Positions 1 to 10,820 are shown, numbered from the stretch's first letter. The stretch: DNA of 64,000 nt from Aphrocallistes beatrix (GCA_963281255.1 OY725493.1:5218347-5282346), one strand, 5' to 3'. The notes: generated by a model from the sequence alone, not told the origin. Made by a program: numbers and translations.

Positions 1-324
1 CGTCTTTTCAGATGTATTTTGGTGTAAACTTTTTGTAGCATAGTGAGTGTGTGTTTTTGTAAGAATGTTAATGACATCTTGGTTGTTGCTAACAGATTTT
101 GGGATACGATAATATGTTGGGTACGCCAGAATTGCAATTAGGAAAAGAGATGATGTATGATAGTTACTAACTTCTAAGCTTCGGAGATGATGTATGCTTA
201 CACTTCTGTGCTGCATATGGAACTGATATCAAACTAAATTGGGATTAATTAATTGTTGTCGCAAATGTTGTCTGATAAATGAATATGAATCATGTAAGTA
301 CGTAGCAAGCATGGAAATAGATGT

Positions 325-334
325 GTATATAAGC
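325..334 (+). promoter_or_regulatory. TATA box of the ubiquitin-like gene
   Basis: A TATATAAG-type box lies about 60 bp before the start codon at 392. A transcription start about 30 bp downstream would give a 5' leader of some 35 bases. Seen in sequence; the role is inferred from position. Confidence 0.5.
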
Positions 335-391
335 AGGATTTAATTTATCGCATCTAAGTTATAAGGAAACTTACTCAGAAGTGACAAGAAT

Positions 392-646
392 ATGGAAATA
401 AAAGTACAAACATTTTGTGGGAAGATAATAACAATAATAATTCATGAAAAAGAAGAAACCGTACTGACCCTGAAGAGGAAAGTGGAAGAGAAGATTGCAA
501 TACCGCCCGAGAAACAGAACCTCTGTTATGCTGGAGATAGCCTGAAAGACAATAAGAAAATAAATGAAATCGCGAATTTTGATCGTACCAAGCCCTTTCA
601 ACTTATGGACAGAGAGGAGAAAGGAGTTAGATGTGTTTGTTGTTGA
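392..646 (+). CDS. Ubiquitin-like protein with C-terminal CVCC
   Basis: An 84-residue protein made almost entirely of one ubiquitin fold. Residues 1-75 follow ubiquitin closely in pattern: a first strand like MQIFVKT (here MEIKVQT), GK-IT in the first hairpin, an IPPEKQ segment matching ubiquitin IPPDQQ, and the YAGDSLKD turn matching FAGKQLED. The C-terminal Gly-Gly needed for conjugation is absent. Instead the protein ends GVRCVCC, so a cysteine stands four residues from the end as in CaaX prenylation boxes, followed by two further cysteines. UBL3/MUB proteins are the known ubiquitin-fold family with a C-terminal CaaX box, so membrane anchoring is a reasonable inference, but overall similarity looks closer to ubiquitin than to UBL3. 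The start at 392 is the only ATG that gives the full fold, and a TATA box lies 60 bp upstream. No intron. Function unknown. Confidence 0.8.
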   Translation: MEIKVQTFCGKIITIIIHEKEETVLTLKRKVEEKIAIPPEKQNLCYAGDSLKDNKKINEIANFDRTKPFQLMDREEKGVRCVCC

Positions 647-1693
647 CTATTATCATCAAAATGTGAACTTTCATCATACTTGCATGCATGCATTAAGACA
701 CATGTCTACTTGCTTATCTTAGATTGTAGTTCTGATACAATTATGTCACAAATTCCCGGAAGTGTAGTTGATGTGCTAATTAGTGTCGGTTATTCAGTGC
801 AAGATTCATAAGAGTATCCCGGCGAATGCAAATAGTCTGAACTGAGAATAGCATAATTACAATGTGCTGATATAACAAAAACGTATCCTTCAACTAGATT
901 AGATAGTTCTTCATCATGGATAATTCTGCTTTTGCGAAGTGTCACAGAACGAATTTAAATTATTCATGAAATTAGTACCTGACACGCAAAGGGGAATTAA
1001 AAACTGAGGTTAGAGCAGACTCGGACGTGGGAGAGCTTGTGACTGGAGTTGCTGAACCGTGGCTGGCTCGTGGGCTCGAATAAGAACATGCAACTCAAAT
1101 CCATAGTCAAGCTAGCCTGCGAAGTGTCTTGTCAGCATTGAAACAGTAGCCTCGAAAAGTAAGGTCAGATATCTCGGTAAAAGTAGATTATCACTGAATG
1201 TATCGAATGGTGGTACCTCGCATTTAAGGGTCTGTTTCGTGCAGAGGTAAGCGATTATGGATATTATTTCTAAAGTTGGTTGAAGCAAATCAAAATACAC
1301 TGTATTTACTCTCAATTAGTCATCTCACAAATAATTGCGAAATTCTGCTTCAGCTGAGCTGCCTTATCAGGAAAATACTACTGTCATTCAGAGTATTCGT
1401 CAAGTGCGTCGAGTGGACGTGAGTATATAGTTACGACACAGAACTAATGCAAAATTCAATAATGATTTCGGAAATGTAGAAGAGAATTCTTCCTGCATAA
1501 ATATAAATAAGATTGTGAATGATCATACGGGGTTTAGCAACTACCAATCAGTGCAAAGACACTGATTCTATCTAAGTCATGCCCCAAATATAGCGAAAAT
1601 GTTGCTGCGAAGAGAAAACAATAAATACAATATGTATATAAAATAAATAAAATGAAAATAACGTATATCAGAATAAGTGAAATTGGTTTGTGG
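647..1693. other. Spacer, no supported gene
   Basis: AT-rich spacer between the ubiquitin-like gene and the 3' end of transglutaminase. A GC-richer patch at about 976-1083 is open on both strands (36 codons on plus, ending TAA at 1081). Because several frames are open at once I do not call a gene there. Confidence 0.5.
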
Positions 1694-4051
1694 CTAGGCA
1701 CTAACTACTTTGATTGATCTAGTTGTATAAACATTAGTCAGTTCAGTAGCAGTGAGAGTAGCGAACAATTTGTGTGTACCGAGGCAAGTGGGGTGAAGTT
1801 TCGCAATGATAGAGAACTCTTCGTCCGGTTTGACTGATCTGAACTTCAGTTTTTGAGGTTCTGACATTAGCCAGTGGCTATTTAGGTGTATGGTGATGTG
1901 GGAGAGGCAGTTAGGGATGGGGTTACGGAACGAAACCTTTATACGATACTGTGAACCTAGTTTAACTTGGTGAGGAGCTTCTATAAAGAGTGGGGGCATC
2001 TGTACTCGGAGGTAACAGCTCGAGAGAAAAATCTGTTCAGGAGTATTGTTAGAAGTTTGGACCTCATACAGCAAGCGAATAAAACTTTGATGTTGTAAAT
2101 GTGGGCAGTATTCGTGATATTTTAGTGAGAAGTTGAACTCTTTCGATTTCCCCGGACCCAAGCTACCAGAGAAGTGAAACTCTCTGACATGGGCCAATTT
2201 GAGGAGGTTGTAGAGAATGCTATCCACCGAAACAAAGCCTTCGAACTGGTGAGTGAAGTCACTGACATTCTTAACGAGAATTCCGAAATTAGAGGTAGCT
2301 CCTAGCTTTACAACTCTGCTCTTACATAACACTTCAAAAGATAAGTCTTCAGAACGTGTACCTGAGGCAGCGTTAAACTCCAGTTTATAACTGTCGGTGA
2401 GGTCGAGAGGGAGATTGCAGGGACTGAGAGTAACCACTCTAGCCAAATCCGGTTGGTCGTCTATCTGCACGAGCGTGTACTTCCAGCAGTTGGGGACAGC
2501 TGAGGTCTCCACGACCTTGTAGGTGTAGCAGGAGTAGTTAACCTCTCCCGCCACACACTCCACGCTGTGGTCAGGCCCGGGCAATGCCCTGTAGTTGGAA
2601 ATAGAATAAACAGGAACCGGTCCTGTCCGATGCGGTCCTGACACCTGGTGCTTAGAAGATGGGTCTAGAACGTGCCAGCCCGGGTCTGAGTGCGGAGAAC
2701 TAAGAATCCACGCTTCAACCCACACATGGTACACCCAAGTGGAATCTTTATTCATCAAATCGACCAGCCCCAGTTGGTGGATGAAATACCTGGAGAATTG
2801 TGCTTGATAATTACCACTGCACTGCATTAGGGCAGGTGTCATAACTCACCGATCATTCCGGCCCAGCTTTCCACACTGGTGAGCGGCATTGTAGCAGGTG
2901 ACAGGTCTGGCGGGGATGCCGACACACCTCAACAAGCTAACCAGCACTCCAGCCATTGCCCAACACTCCCCCGGGAGAGGGGGCAGCTTGCCAAAGAGGA
3001 ACCTCCTGAGAGGAGGGAGGGAGCTGTTCCACTGGGCGGAGGAAGTGCTGGCCAAGGACTTGCCTGAGTAGGACTCTGTGAAGATTCCTTGTTGGTTAAA
3101 GGGATTAACTTGACTGGTCATGTGTTTGCAGACCTAGAATGGTAGCCATAAAATTCTTGCAAACGCAATCGAGCGTCCAATTCCTAGAACATCGAACAAA
3201 TACAAATATTGGAGAAACCTTGGAGCAGAGGTGAAATCTACAAAAAAATGTTAGTTCATCGCATTACTCATGTTACATCATCTCAATCAAAAAGAGAATT
3301 GAACAACTTCATAACATTGTGGATACTTTGAAATGCAACGCTAAGATTAGTCATCTTGGTCTTGCGTAACAATGTCACAAGCACAGTAAAGTCCGAAGGT
3401 TAAACTTACCTTGACAACATCTGCTGCTGATTCAGGGTCCATCTTACTGGCAATTTTCATCGCAACTTCGAGACAGTCGTGAGAATACTGAGCAAACTCC
3501 CACGGATACTCCTCGGGCTCCTCGCTAGAGCCGCGGAATATCACACCACAATCTTCTCTAACGTAAGCATTTAACAGCTGACTATCTCCTAAGTGAGTGA
3601 CGTCATGAAGGAGCGAAGGGTTGAAGAGAACTATGAGGTCAGGGGACACTGGACCAATTTTAGTCTCTTTTACTTCTCTCATAAACAGTTTCATTGAGAG
3701 AGAAAACTTGCCGATTGGAAAAGTGCACGGAATTTTCACTTCCAGAATTAGCTGTCTCGCGCTGTGTGCATCGCCTTTCGTAGTATAATGGCCATAGGTC
3801 TGACGTGGATTGTGGAATGATGCGAAATGGATTTGGATATCGTAAGGACCAGAAAATGATGAAGAGAAAACGTCCAGTCTGAAAGATTCGCCGCGCCGTA
3901 TAATCAAACTAGAGTCCATTGGGAAAAAATCCTTGACCTGACCTTCTTGCGGCAGTGATTTCAAGCTGTGTAGCGAGCAGCGTATCATTCTGGTTTGTCG
4001 GAAGTATTCGAAAGATGAATTATTTACTAAATTAGCAGATAGAATGAACAT
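1694..4051 (-). CDS. Transglutaminase, three exons
   Basis: Calcium-dependent protein cross-linking enzyme (glutamine to lysine isopeptide bonds). Exons on the minus strand: 4051-3410, 3133-2850 and 2789-1694; introns 3134-3409 (donor AAG|GTAAGT, acceptor TAG) and 2790-2849 (donor CG|GTGAGT, acceptor CAG, only 60 bp). The joined frame gives 673 residues, close to the usual 690. Order: N-terminal beta-sandwich (residues about 10-130), catalytic core, two C-terminal beta-barrels (from about residue 440). The catalytic triad is complete: Cys271 in GECWAM, His330 in VYHVW and Asp351 in GWHVLD. The residue before the cysteine is Glu, where most active members have Gln. The start is uncertain: ATG at 4051 is the outermost in frame, ATG at 3988 (MIRCS) would begin closer to the fold, and an upstream exon cannot be excluded. 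No secretion signal is convincing. Animal family; the particular paralogue is not assigned. Confidence 0.88.
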
Positions 4052-4066
4052 GCAACAAATAATCAA

Positions 4067-5286
4067 ACTATATTATAAAACCTACATGGTGAACGGGAAT
4101 GTTCTGCCGTAATTGGTTCAAATTTTGAACGGATTTCATAACTAAATAATGCAAAGTTCTAGAATTAATGATGAAATCACGGATTTTCTAGGTGTAAATT
4201 AGTTTAGAGAAATCTACAAAGAGAGGACTGCAATCTGCCTTTGATAAGCAGAATAGATCGTCGGGCTTAATCGAGTTACACTGATAGTGATTATGGGATC
4301 AGAAACAAATAAATAGAAGAGTTATTCAATTAGAAAGGAGTAGGAGTAACAATTAATCATTACAGCTCTAATTAGCAAACTACTCGTACTTATTTTAATA
4401 AGTGATAAAGCGTGGAGTATAACATTCTGCTGCAGTGTTGTGGAAACAGAGCAGCGGAATGTTCTACTCAACTTCATTGTATGAATGAAGATGGAGAGAG
4501 TTGGCAGCGTGGGTTCAAATATTATAAATTATTAAATTTTGTATCCACTGTAATTACTTCAAATTGATTATTTAAATATCGAGTCAATATTAACATACAA
4601 TCATTAATTCAAAAAATCGAGTTCAGAGAAATATTTGTCTGGTTGATTCCTCAAGCAGAATCCAAATTATTAACATCCGAATACCCGAAAAGGTACATGC
4701 AAATTACATCGACAAAACTATGCGGTGAATAGTGTATTGCTAATCTGGAGACAAACAATTTAGTTCTTTATACTAATGAATTATGCGAATAATGTACCAG
4801 TAGACCAATAGTAGAGCAATTTCCAGAAAGAAGAGGAAGTTTAAACCCGGTATGGGAAGAGTTCAGAATGTTCGTATATTTTCGATTTGTATGGAAAATC
4901 CTACTAATATCCAAGACGTATAGCAGACAGCTAAGCTAGACTGATCAAAGAGAATTTCACTGTAAAGCAATGATTAGTTTGGAATGCAGTTGTCATCACA
5001 GAATATGATACATTAAGTGTGGAGTTCTTTGTTCGAGGTACATTCATACAATATGAGAAGAATTATTCTTAGCAGCACTTATTGTGGCAATGTGGCATGC
5101 AATTACATTAGTGAATAGCCAATAGAAGCTTATTGGAAGTGAATTGAGGTCTTGCGATGTCATAGAATGAAAATTAGTATATATATAAAGAAAGGTAAGA
5201 GTCGATACAAAAGAGTCGAATCGGATTGCTAAGCAAATTGCGATATATTCAGATCAAAACAAACAAAAGTCGAGAAATCAACTAAC
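4067..5286. other. AT-rich spacer, nothing recognised
   Basis: About 1.2 kb of AT-rich sequence between the divergent transglutaminase and bZIP genes, so it should carry both promoters. Apart from the TATA box at 5179 I see no gene, repeat or RNA. Confidence 0.5.
5179..5190 (+). promoter_or_regulatory. TATA box of the bZIP gene
   Basis: A TATATATAAAG box stands about 100 bp before the ATG at 5287 and would place transcription start near 5212. Seen in sequence; the role is inferred. Confidence 0.45.
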
Positions 5287-5607
5287 ATGGCGAGTTTCTC
5301 GAGAGAAGACATTGCAGAAATGGACATTAAAGATCTAAATCGACTTATTAAGGCCAACAAAATGACGAATGAAGATAGTAAATTTGTAAAAGATATGAGG
5401 AGGAAGATGAAGATGCGAGCGTATGGTGTGAAAAACCGTCAACGAAAGAAGGACGAGTACCAGGCTCTAGAGAAGACAAGGCAGTACCTCACCAAAGAGT
5501 TGGGAGAACTGCTACAGGAAGTGGATAACCTCCGAAAAGAACGAAACACATTATATCGCGATCGCTATATCGACGACGATGATGAGGAATACATTGATAT
5601 TTGTTAG
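5287..5607 (+). CDS. Very short Maf-like bZIP protein
   Basis: A 106-residue protein. Residues about 10-30 resemble the Maf extended homology region (DLNRLIKANKMT against ELNRLLRGLS of small Mafs). Residues 37-60 form a basic region and residues about 61-96 a leucine zipper with five leucines in exact heptad spacing. The tail is acidic (DDDDEEY). Small Maf proteins are about 150-160 residues, so this one is shorter, without a C-terminal extension. The basic region is divergent: where bZIP proteins have the invariant Asn (NRGYAxxCR in Maf) this protein reads MRAYGVKNR, so Asn is Met while the Arg eight residues on is kept. It may bind altered DNA or act as a dimerising inhibitor; that is inference. 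Single exon, TATA box upstream. The Maf assignment rests on the extended homology region and the tyrosine in the basic region. Confidence 0.7.
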   Translation: MASFSREDIAEMDIKDLNRLIKANKMTNEDSKFVKDMRRKMKMRAYGVKNRQRKKDEYQALEKTRQYLTKELGELLQEVDNLRKERNTLYRDRYIDDDDEEYIDIC

Positions 5608-6539
5608 TTGTAAATAGATGTTTGAAATTTTAATCCCTGTGCTATTCTTAAATTCGAATGGCAACGACATATGCACACATTTTGTATGATAAATATAGTA
5701 TTAAATACAACACAAATAAAATGAAATAAAGTTTATAAACAAATTAACATACAGTAGGGCTTCCATTAACAAATAATATTATTGCTCTATGGCTGATAAT
5801 TCAGTTCTTATAACAGCGAGCAAATTTGCTGATAATGCGACTTGCTATGAGGGGCATTCAATATACTCTAGTACACTTTCCTTTGTCTAATTATGTGAAA
5901 TTAATCTCCCAATTCTATCTCGTAGGGTCCAATTTTGAAGTTAATCGGCTGAATCTATACAATGCTATTCTTCTACAAATAGTATCATGTCTTCTGGACA
6001 TCCGACACTTTCTAAGCCATTTTCTATGTGAAAAGAAATTCGTATTTCTAGGAAGTGAGATCGAGTATACAATCAAAAGTTTGCCACTATTAAGCATATA
6101 CTGCTACAATGTTAAATAATTTCAGTCATTCTAAATAATAAATACCTTGTTAATACATCTCAAAATTATAGATTGAGTGTAGAATTAGTAGTCGTTTCAA
6201 CACGATGAGAGAAAGGAGAGCATAAGAAGGCAAACATACGTTAAAAACCTCCGTATTAAACTAAGTAATGGAAAGTAGTAATAAGGGAGTTGATTGAATT
6301 GGCCGAGTATTGCTATACTTTTGAATATTTCACACCTATTACAAATACATTAACATAATCTAATCGAGTAATATGATACTTAAGCAGAATGCCATGATTT
6401 AATCCAGTGAAATTGAAAAGACTAAAGTTACAGTCCGACATACTACCGCGATGAATGTGGTAAATGGAGCTCTGTCGGGATAAACACTGGCAAATACTCA
6501 ACGTATATTCTCTCTGAGCAGCCCACATCAACACATGAC
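5608..6539. other. AT-rich spacer
   Basis: No supported gene. A 97-codon open stretch at 5826-6119 starts with TTG, lacks any family feature and has the AT-rich composition of the spacers, so it is not called. Confidence 0.45.
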
Positions 6540-6728
6540 ATGAGTACATCGTTAGTCGAAAAATTCGATATTCCTTTAAGGAAGCAATTCAACGCTGATT
6601 TCTGCGGATTTAAGAAAAATATTTCATTAGAGCAGTGGAGAATCAGGGGTAGTGATCAAGATAGGAAGATAAATGAAGAATATGCAAGGTTAATTGCACA
6701 TCAAATTTTGATGGAATTCTCGTCATAG
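6540..6728 (+). CDS. Small hypothetical protein
   Basis: A 62-codon frame starting with ATG, with the codon use and charged composition of a real protein (motifs such as KNISLEQWRIRGSDQDRKI). I do not recognise a family. Two readings are possible. Either it is a single-exon gene ending with TAG at 6726, or it is a first exon: a GT after GCAAG at 6687 could join in phase to an exon beginning after the pyrimidine-rich acceptor ending TGTAG at about 6954, which continues about 32 codons (VQVHECVNSL) to a TGA near 7052. The donor is weaker (GTTAAT) than the other donors seen in this window, so the spliced form is only an alternative. Confidence 0.4.
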   Translation: MSTSLVEKFDIPLRKQFNADFCGFKKNISLEQWRIRGSDQDRKINEEYARLIAHQILMEFSS

Positions 6729-8404
6729 ATACATTAGATGATGACTAGTGTCAGACTAATGAACCTATGATCGATAACATCGATAATTACGAACAACTAT
6801 TTAGATTCATCAACTAGAGCTGGCTGTTGTTGTTACTCCCAAACTTGGGGTCTGACATAATCATTATTTAGACTGGATTACTATTCCAGACCTTGAAAGT
6901 GGAAAACAGAGATAATTATCGTGATACTCTTTTTTTCATTTAACTATGCTGTAGGATTGAATTACGCGTTCAAGTCCATGAATGCGTGAACTCTCTACTC
7001 TCTCTGCCACTCTACCCTTACCACGAATTCCTAGTCACGTTAAGAAGACTAATATGATTAAAGAATATGAAAATAGCCTGCAGGATTATCCGTCTCTTTT
7101 AAAGTTGCACTTATTGGATTACTAAATGACGTGGTGGGTACTACTTCCCAATCGAAATGGTAAAATGACACGACAGACTCATGCTCTGATAAAAGTACAA
7201 TCTTCCATTCATGCGGGGAGAGTGGGGCTGTACCAAATTACCTCACAGATAAAGTTTTAAGGAGTATTCCATGACTCGCATTAGCTGGTAAGTGAAACAA
7301 AATTAATCATACAGACGTCTCTATCACAGTTTTAAAATATGATGAGAAAGTATTAGGACGTTTACATAGTACAGCTGGCGCTAAAAATTGAAGTTGAACA
7401 GATGTCTGATGTCAAGAGGGACAATTTAAGAAAATACCTTAAAAATGGCACAACAAGATAAATATTGATCTCAAATCAAATGACTAATAATAGCAGTATT
7501 CAATAATCATATTAGATTGAACAATATATTACTGAACAAATTTTAATTAGAATATGATGCAGCTTCTATTCGATTGACAAAACAGGTTGAATGTTTTTTG
7601 TAAGGGAATATCTGAGCCCTGCTTACAGGACAGTTTATAATAGACACAATAATGATTTGCATGATTGAGAAATACGATTTGGAATTAATAACATGGTGAC
7701 AGTAAAACGGAGGGAAATTTAATCCTTGAGATGAACCATCAAGTTCATGTACACACACATCAGAATTACTGGAGAAGGAACCCTCAGGACCAGGAGCTAT
7801 CGTATTGATACGAGGAGATAGCAGATATTTCCTCTGGGAAGAAGTGAGATTGATTAGGGAACAAAAACAAAATAGCATCGGTGAAATTTAGCAATTGAAT
7901 CAGATAGAACAAGTGCATTATAGATTGCTTGATAACTAATTAGCGGTGCCTAAGCGGCGAATTCAGATGAGTAGTTATTTAACATAAATTATCAATTAGT
8001 GATTGCAAATCAATTTTATAGCAGAATGGCGGATCATAGCCATAAACTTACTAATACAAAACAAGACTTTCAAGCCATGCAAATAAACACAATCTATCAA
8101 GAGAGGTTACTGTTGATTTGGATCATCACAATATTGACTTGAAAGTTCGGTACCAAATCTGATTGCTGGCAGAAGATAGAGTTTAAACAAATTCCAACGA
8201 ACAATGGCTTAAATATATCTGAAAATGTTAACAGCACATGGATTTGTACATTCAATATAGATGCTATTGAATTCCACTTACAAAAAATGCTATTCGATCC
8301 CAATTGAGATAAGGATTGTGGCAGGATTGCCTCATCACAGAGTAGGCATTGGTTTAGTAGTAATTCTCTCCCCTCAATACTTTCATTAAACTTAAAAATC
8401 TCCA
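6729..8404. other. Spacer upstream of the TRAF-like gene
   Basis: About 1.7 kb, AT-rich. It probably contains the 5' exon or exons of the TRAF-like gene, because that frame has no ATG near its beginning. A candidate first exon is ATG at 7271 followed by a strong donor (GCTG|GTAAGTG) at 7288. A 111-codon minus-strand frame at 7543-7878 has no recognisable feature and is not called. Confidence 0.4.
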
Positions 8405-10672
8405 TTGAAGCTAACCAAATCTGATTCTCTAAACACAACGGCGACACAGAGGGCAAATACAATCGGAACTCCTCGGGGTTCCAACTATTCTACACCTGGG
8501 AAGCCGACACGGATCCTAAAACTGAGGGCGAAAAAGGCGTCGTCCACAAAACCCCTCCAACATTGTGACTCAGAACCAACCATTAATAAGATCTCAATCC
8601 TCAACAGCCCCCCGGAAATCGTAGAAAGTGACTTTAGGAATTTACCCACGCCTCCCACACCGGACTTAGGACCATCTCCTTCCCTTGTGAACTCTGCCTC
8701 ACACGATGACTTCACTATAAGCACGAAATCAGATTCCCCCACAATCTCCAAGAGCCTCAAGCATAGAGACAATACACCCTCTCCCATTAGCTTTCAAAGT
8801 GAAACAGATATCCGTGACATTGTTACAAATGATTTTCAACATTCAGTTGATATCCGTGACATTGTTACAAATGATTTTCAACATTCAGTTGATACCCGAG
8901 ATTCACAGGACTCCATTGAAACAGGTTTCGATGGGAAAATGTATAGACTGGCTTTAGACTCTGGGGTAGAGATGAGCCCACTGAAATACAGCCCTCCCGG
9001 ACACTCTACATTCAAAGGCCCCATAGACGGGGACCATCAGATTCAAACTCTTGACGTACTAAATAAGAATATATCTCTAGACACTAATCCGTTAAGTCCT
9101 GAGATCATACTGTCTCCCAGCTTTGAGAGTGACCTTGGCAAGACCACGCCAAGCTCCCTCACACAGAGCAGTAGCATTCCCAGCCACCTAGCAGACCACT
9201 GCTCTACTCCATCTTCCATCCAATCCTCAGAGGATTTCGAGCTTCCCATCATCCCATTACACAGGCGTGACATCAGTATTGAGTCAGACCTGCTAGAGGC
9301 CATCTCTATGGCCTCTACATTCCGTGAATCTCCTCAGCCGAGTATACGCAGTCAGACGATGACTCCTGAAAGTGGACGCGTGATGGTCACTCCTTGCGAG
9401 GACTACGAACCAATCCCTGACAATATCTCGTCTCTGTTGTATGAGGTACAAAACGACCAGTTTTGTGGGTATAACATCGATCTATTTCTAGACCACCACA
9501 ACGTGCTCAAGGCCATGTACTCCTGTCCCCAGTGCAAGTGTATCATTAGAGAGCCACATTTCAGCGAGTGGGAGGCCTGCTGCAAGATTTGTCTGTCCAA
9601 ATTAAGAACTCCACATAAAGTTAAGCAAGCTATCTTCGACAAACATCTAAACAAGAAGATACAGGCCCTACCCGTCAAGTGCCCGCTGACAGGGCGTGGC
9701 TGCCAGTGGCGAGGAAAGTTGAAACAAATAGAGGAACATCTAACCAAAATTTGTCCATACATGCGGTTCGTATGTCCTCACAAGGGGTGCGACCAAGTTT
9801 TCTACAAACTACAGCTAGAGAACCATATAAATGGTGAATGTGGTCAGCGCAAATCAAACTGTCCACATTGCAACACTGAAATCCCAGTCCAACGCTTCAA
9901 CGACCATCTCATCTATGTGCGCTGTCCAAAAGAATGCAGTGAACGTGGGATACCTCAGTGCCAGCTGGGACTGCACATACTGAAACAGTGCGAGAACATA
10001 ATGGTACCCTGTCCCTACAGCAGCTATGGATGCAACGATCAGATCCCACGGGGTGACATCCACGAGCACATGATAACTGAGAATGGGAATCACTTGAGAC
10101 TGCTGCGAACTCTTGTGGACGATTCTAGAACTACAATTGAGAAACTGGTTGAAGAGAACGAGAACTTGCAAAGGAAAATTGCTTCAGGGAGGAGGGAGTG
10201 TGCATTCCTAGAGAGGAACATCAATCTCCCTGGGACTCTGTTGTGGAAGATTCCCAAGATTCTCCACCAGATGAAGAATAAACATGTGGTAGAGAGTAAG
10301 GAAGTGATGATCGAAGGGTACCCAATATACGCGCTGCTATGGTTTGGAGGATGGCACTCCCCAGGGGACGTAGAACTGGGGATCATACGAAGTGAGGAGG
10401 ATAAGGAGACGGAGTGGCCTGTTTTTTTCCGAGTGCATTACACCATGATTCATCCGACTGACGCAACACAAGCTATAATGGCAGAGAGTACCGCCAAGTT
10501 CGATTTGGGACAGAGAGGAGAGAAAAAGGAGAAGACTTGGAACAAGGCCCAAGGGTTCGTAAACGAATTCATCCCGATACTAAAGAGACAGCAGCTCCAC
10601 TCATACCTCATGGACGGATCTCTTTATATCAAAGTAGAGATTAACAGAGTAAACACGCTACCAGCATTATAA
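8405..10672 (+). CDS. TRAF-like adaptor: degenerate RING, zinc fingers, MATH
   Basis: TRAF-family signalling adaptor or ubiquitin-ligase-related protein. The frame covers 755 codons. Codons 1-340: Ser/Thr/Pro-rich, probably disordered. Codons about 370-400: RING-like Cys cluster (YSCPQCKC and CCKICLSKL) without the usual CxHxxC centre, so probably inactive as a RING. Codons about 415-545: TRAF-type zinc fingers with repeated CP-x-C-x-H patterns. Codons about 570-600: short coiled coil. Codons about 608-750: MATH/TRAF-C domain (LLWKIPKI, YALLWFGGW, the latter in place of FYT-GYK-like strands). Known TRAFs begin near the RING, so the 340-residue N-terminal extension is unusual. It contains an exact 42-bp direct duplication (8807-8848 and 8849-8890), giving DIRDIVTNDFQHSV twice. 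The listed first codon is TTG, not ATG: a stop lies at 8393 and the true 5' end must come from an upstream exon. Ends TAA at 10670. Confidence 0.82.
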   Translation: MKLTKSDSLNTTATQRANTIGTPRGSNYSTPGKPTRILKLRAKKASSTKPLQHCDSEPTINKISILNSPPEIVESDFRNLPTPPTPDLGPSPSLVNSASHDDFTISTKSDSPTISKSLKHRDNTPSPISFQSETDIRDIVTNDFQHSVDIRDIVTNDFQHSVDTRDSQDSIETGFDGKMYRLALDSGVEMSPLKYSPPGHSTFKGPIDGDHQIQTLDVLNKNISLDTNPLSPEIILSPSFESDLGKTTPSSLTQSSSIPSHLADHCSTPSSIQSSEDFELPIIPLHRRDISIESDLLEAISMASTFRESPQPSIRSQTMTPESGRVMVTPCEDYEPIPDNISSLLYEVQNDQFCGYNIDLFLDHHNVLKAMYSCPQCKCIIREPHFSEWEACCKICLSKLRTPHKVKQAIFDKHLNKKIQALPVKCPLTGRGCQWRGKLKQIEEHLTKICPYMRFVCPHKGCDQVFYKLQLENHINGECGQRKSNCPHCNTEIPVQRFNDHLIYVRCPKECSERGIPQCQLGLHILKQCENIMVPCPYSSYGCNDQIPRGDIHEHMITENGNHLRLLRTLVDDSRTTIEKLVEENENLQRKIASGRRECAFLERNINLPGTLLWKIPKILHQMKNKHVVESKEVMIEGYPIYALLWFGGWHSPGDVELGIIRSEEDKETEWPVFFRVHYTMIHPTDATQAIMAESTAKFDLGQRGEKKEKTWNKAQGFVNEFIPILKRQQLHSYLMDGSLYIKVEINRVNTLPAL
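8807..8890 (+). repeat. Exact 42-bp tandem duplication within coding sequence
   Basis: Two identical 42-bp units lie head to tail (8807-8848, 8849-8890), followed by a short decayed third start (GATACCCGAG). The unit is 14 codons, so the frame is kept. The lack of any difference between the copies suggests a recent duplication. Confidence 0.9.
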
Positions 10673-10820
10673 CTATCCTAACTTCCCCCTGAGCCATAAT
10701 ATATATATGTATATTAATACGTGCCTGCTGTGTCTATCTAGAATGGGGCTCAAACTTTGCATGTATGAATTCCAAACATATAATTAAAAGAAGGGATTCG
10801 AAATAGAGATATATTATAAC

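Noticed and set aside
976-1083. 36-codon coding-like stretch on plus
   Set aside because: The other strand is open and equally protein-like here, and no start codon or clear acceptor fits.
7543-7878. 111-codon minus-strand frame
   Set aside because: No domain or start signal, AT-rich composition; left uncalled.
8097-8462. 121-codon minus-strand frame overlapping the TRAF-like start
   Set aside because: AT-rich, no recognisable family, and it overlaps the likely 5' region of a real gene on the other strand.
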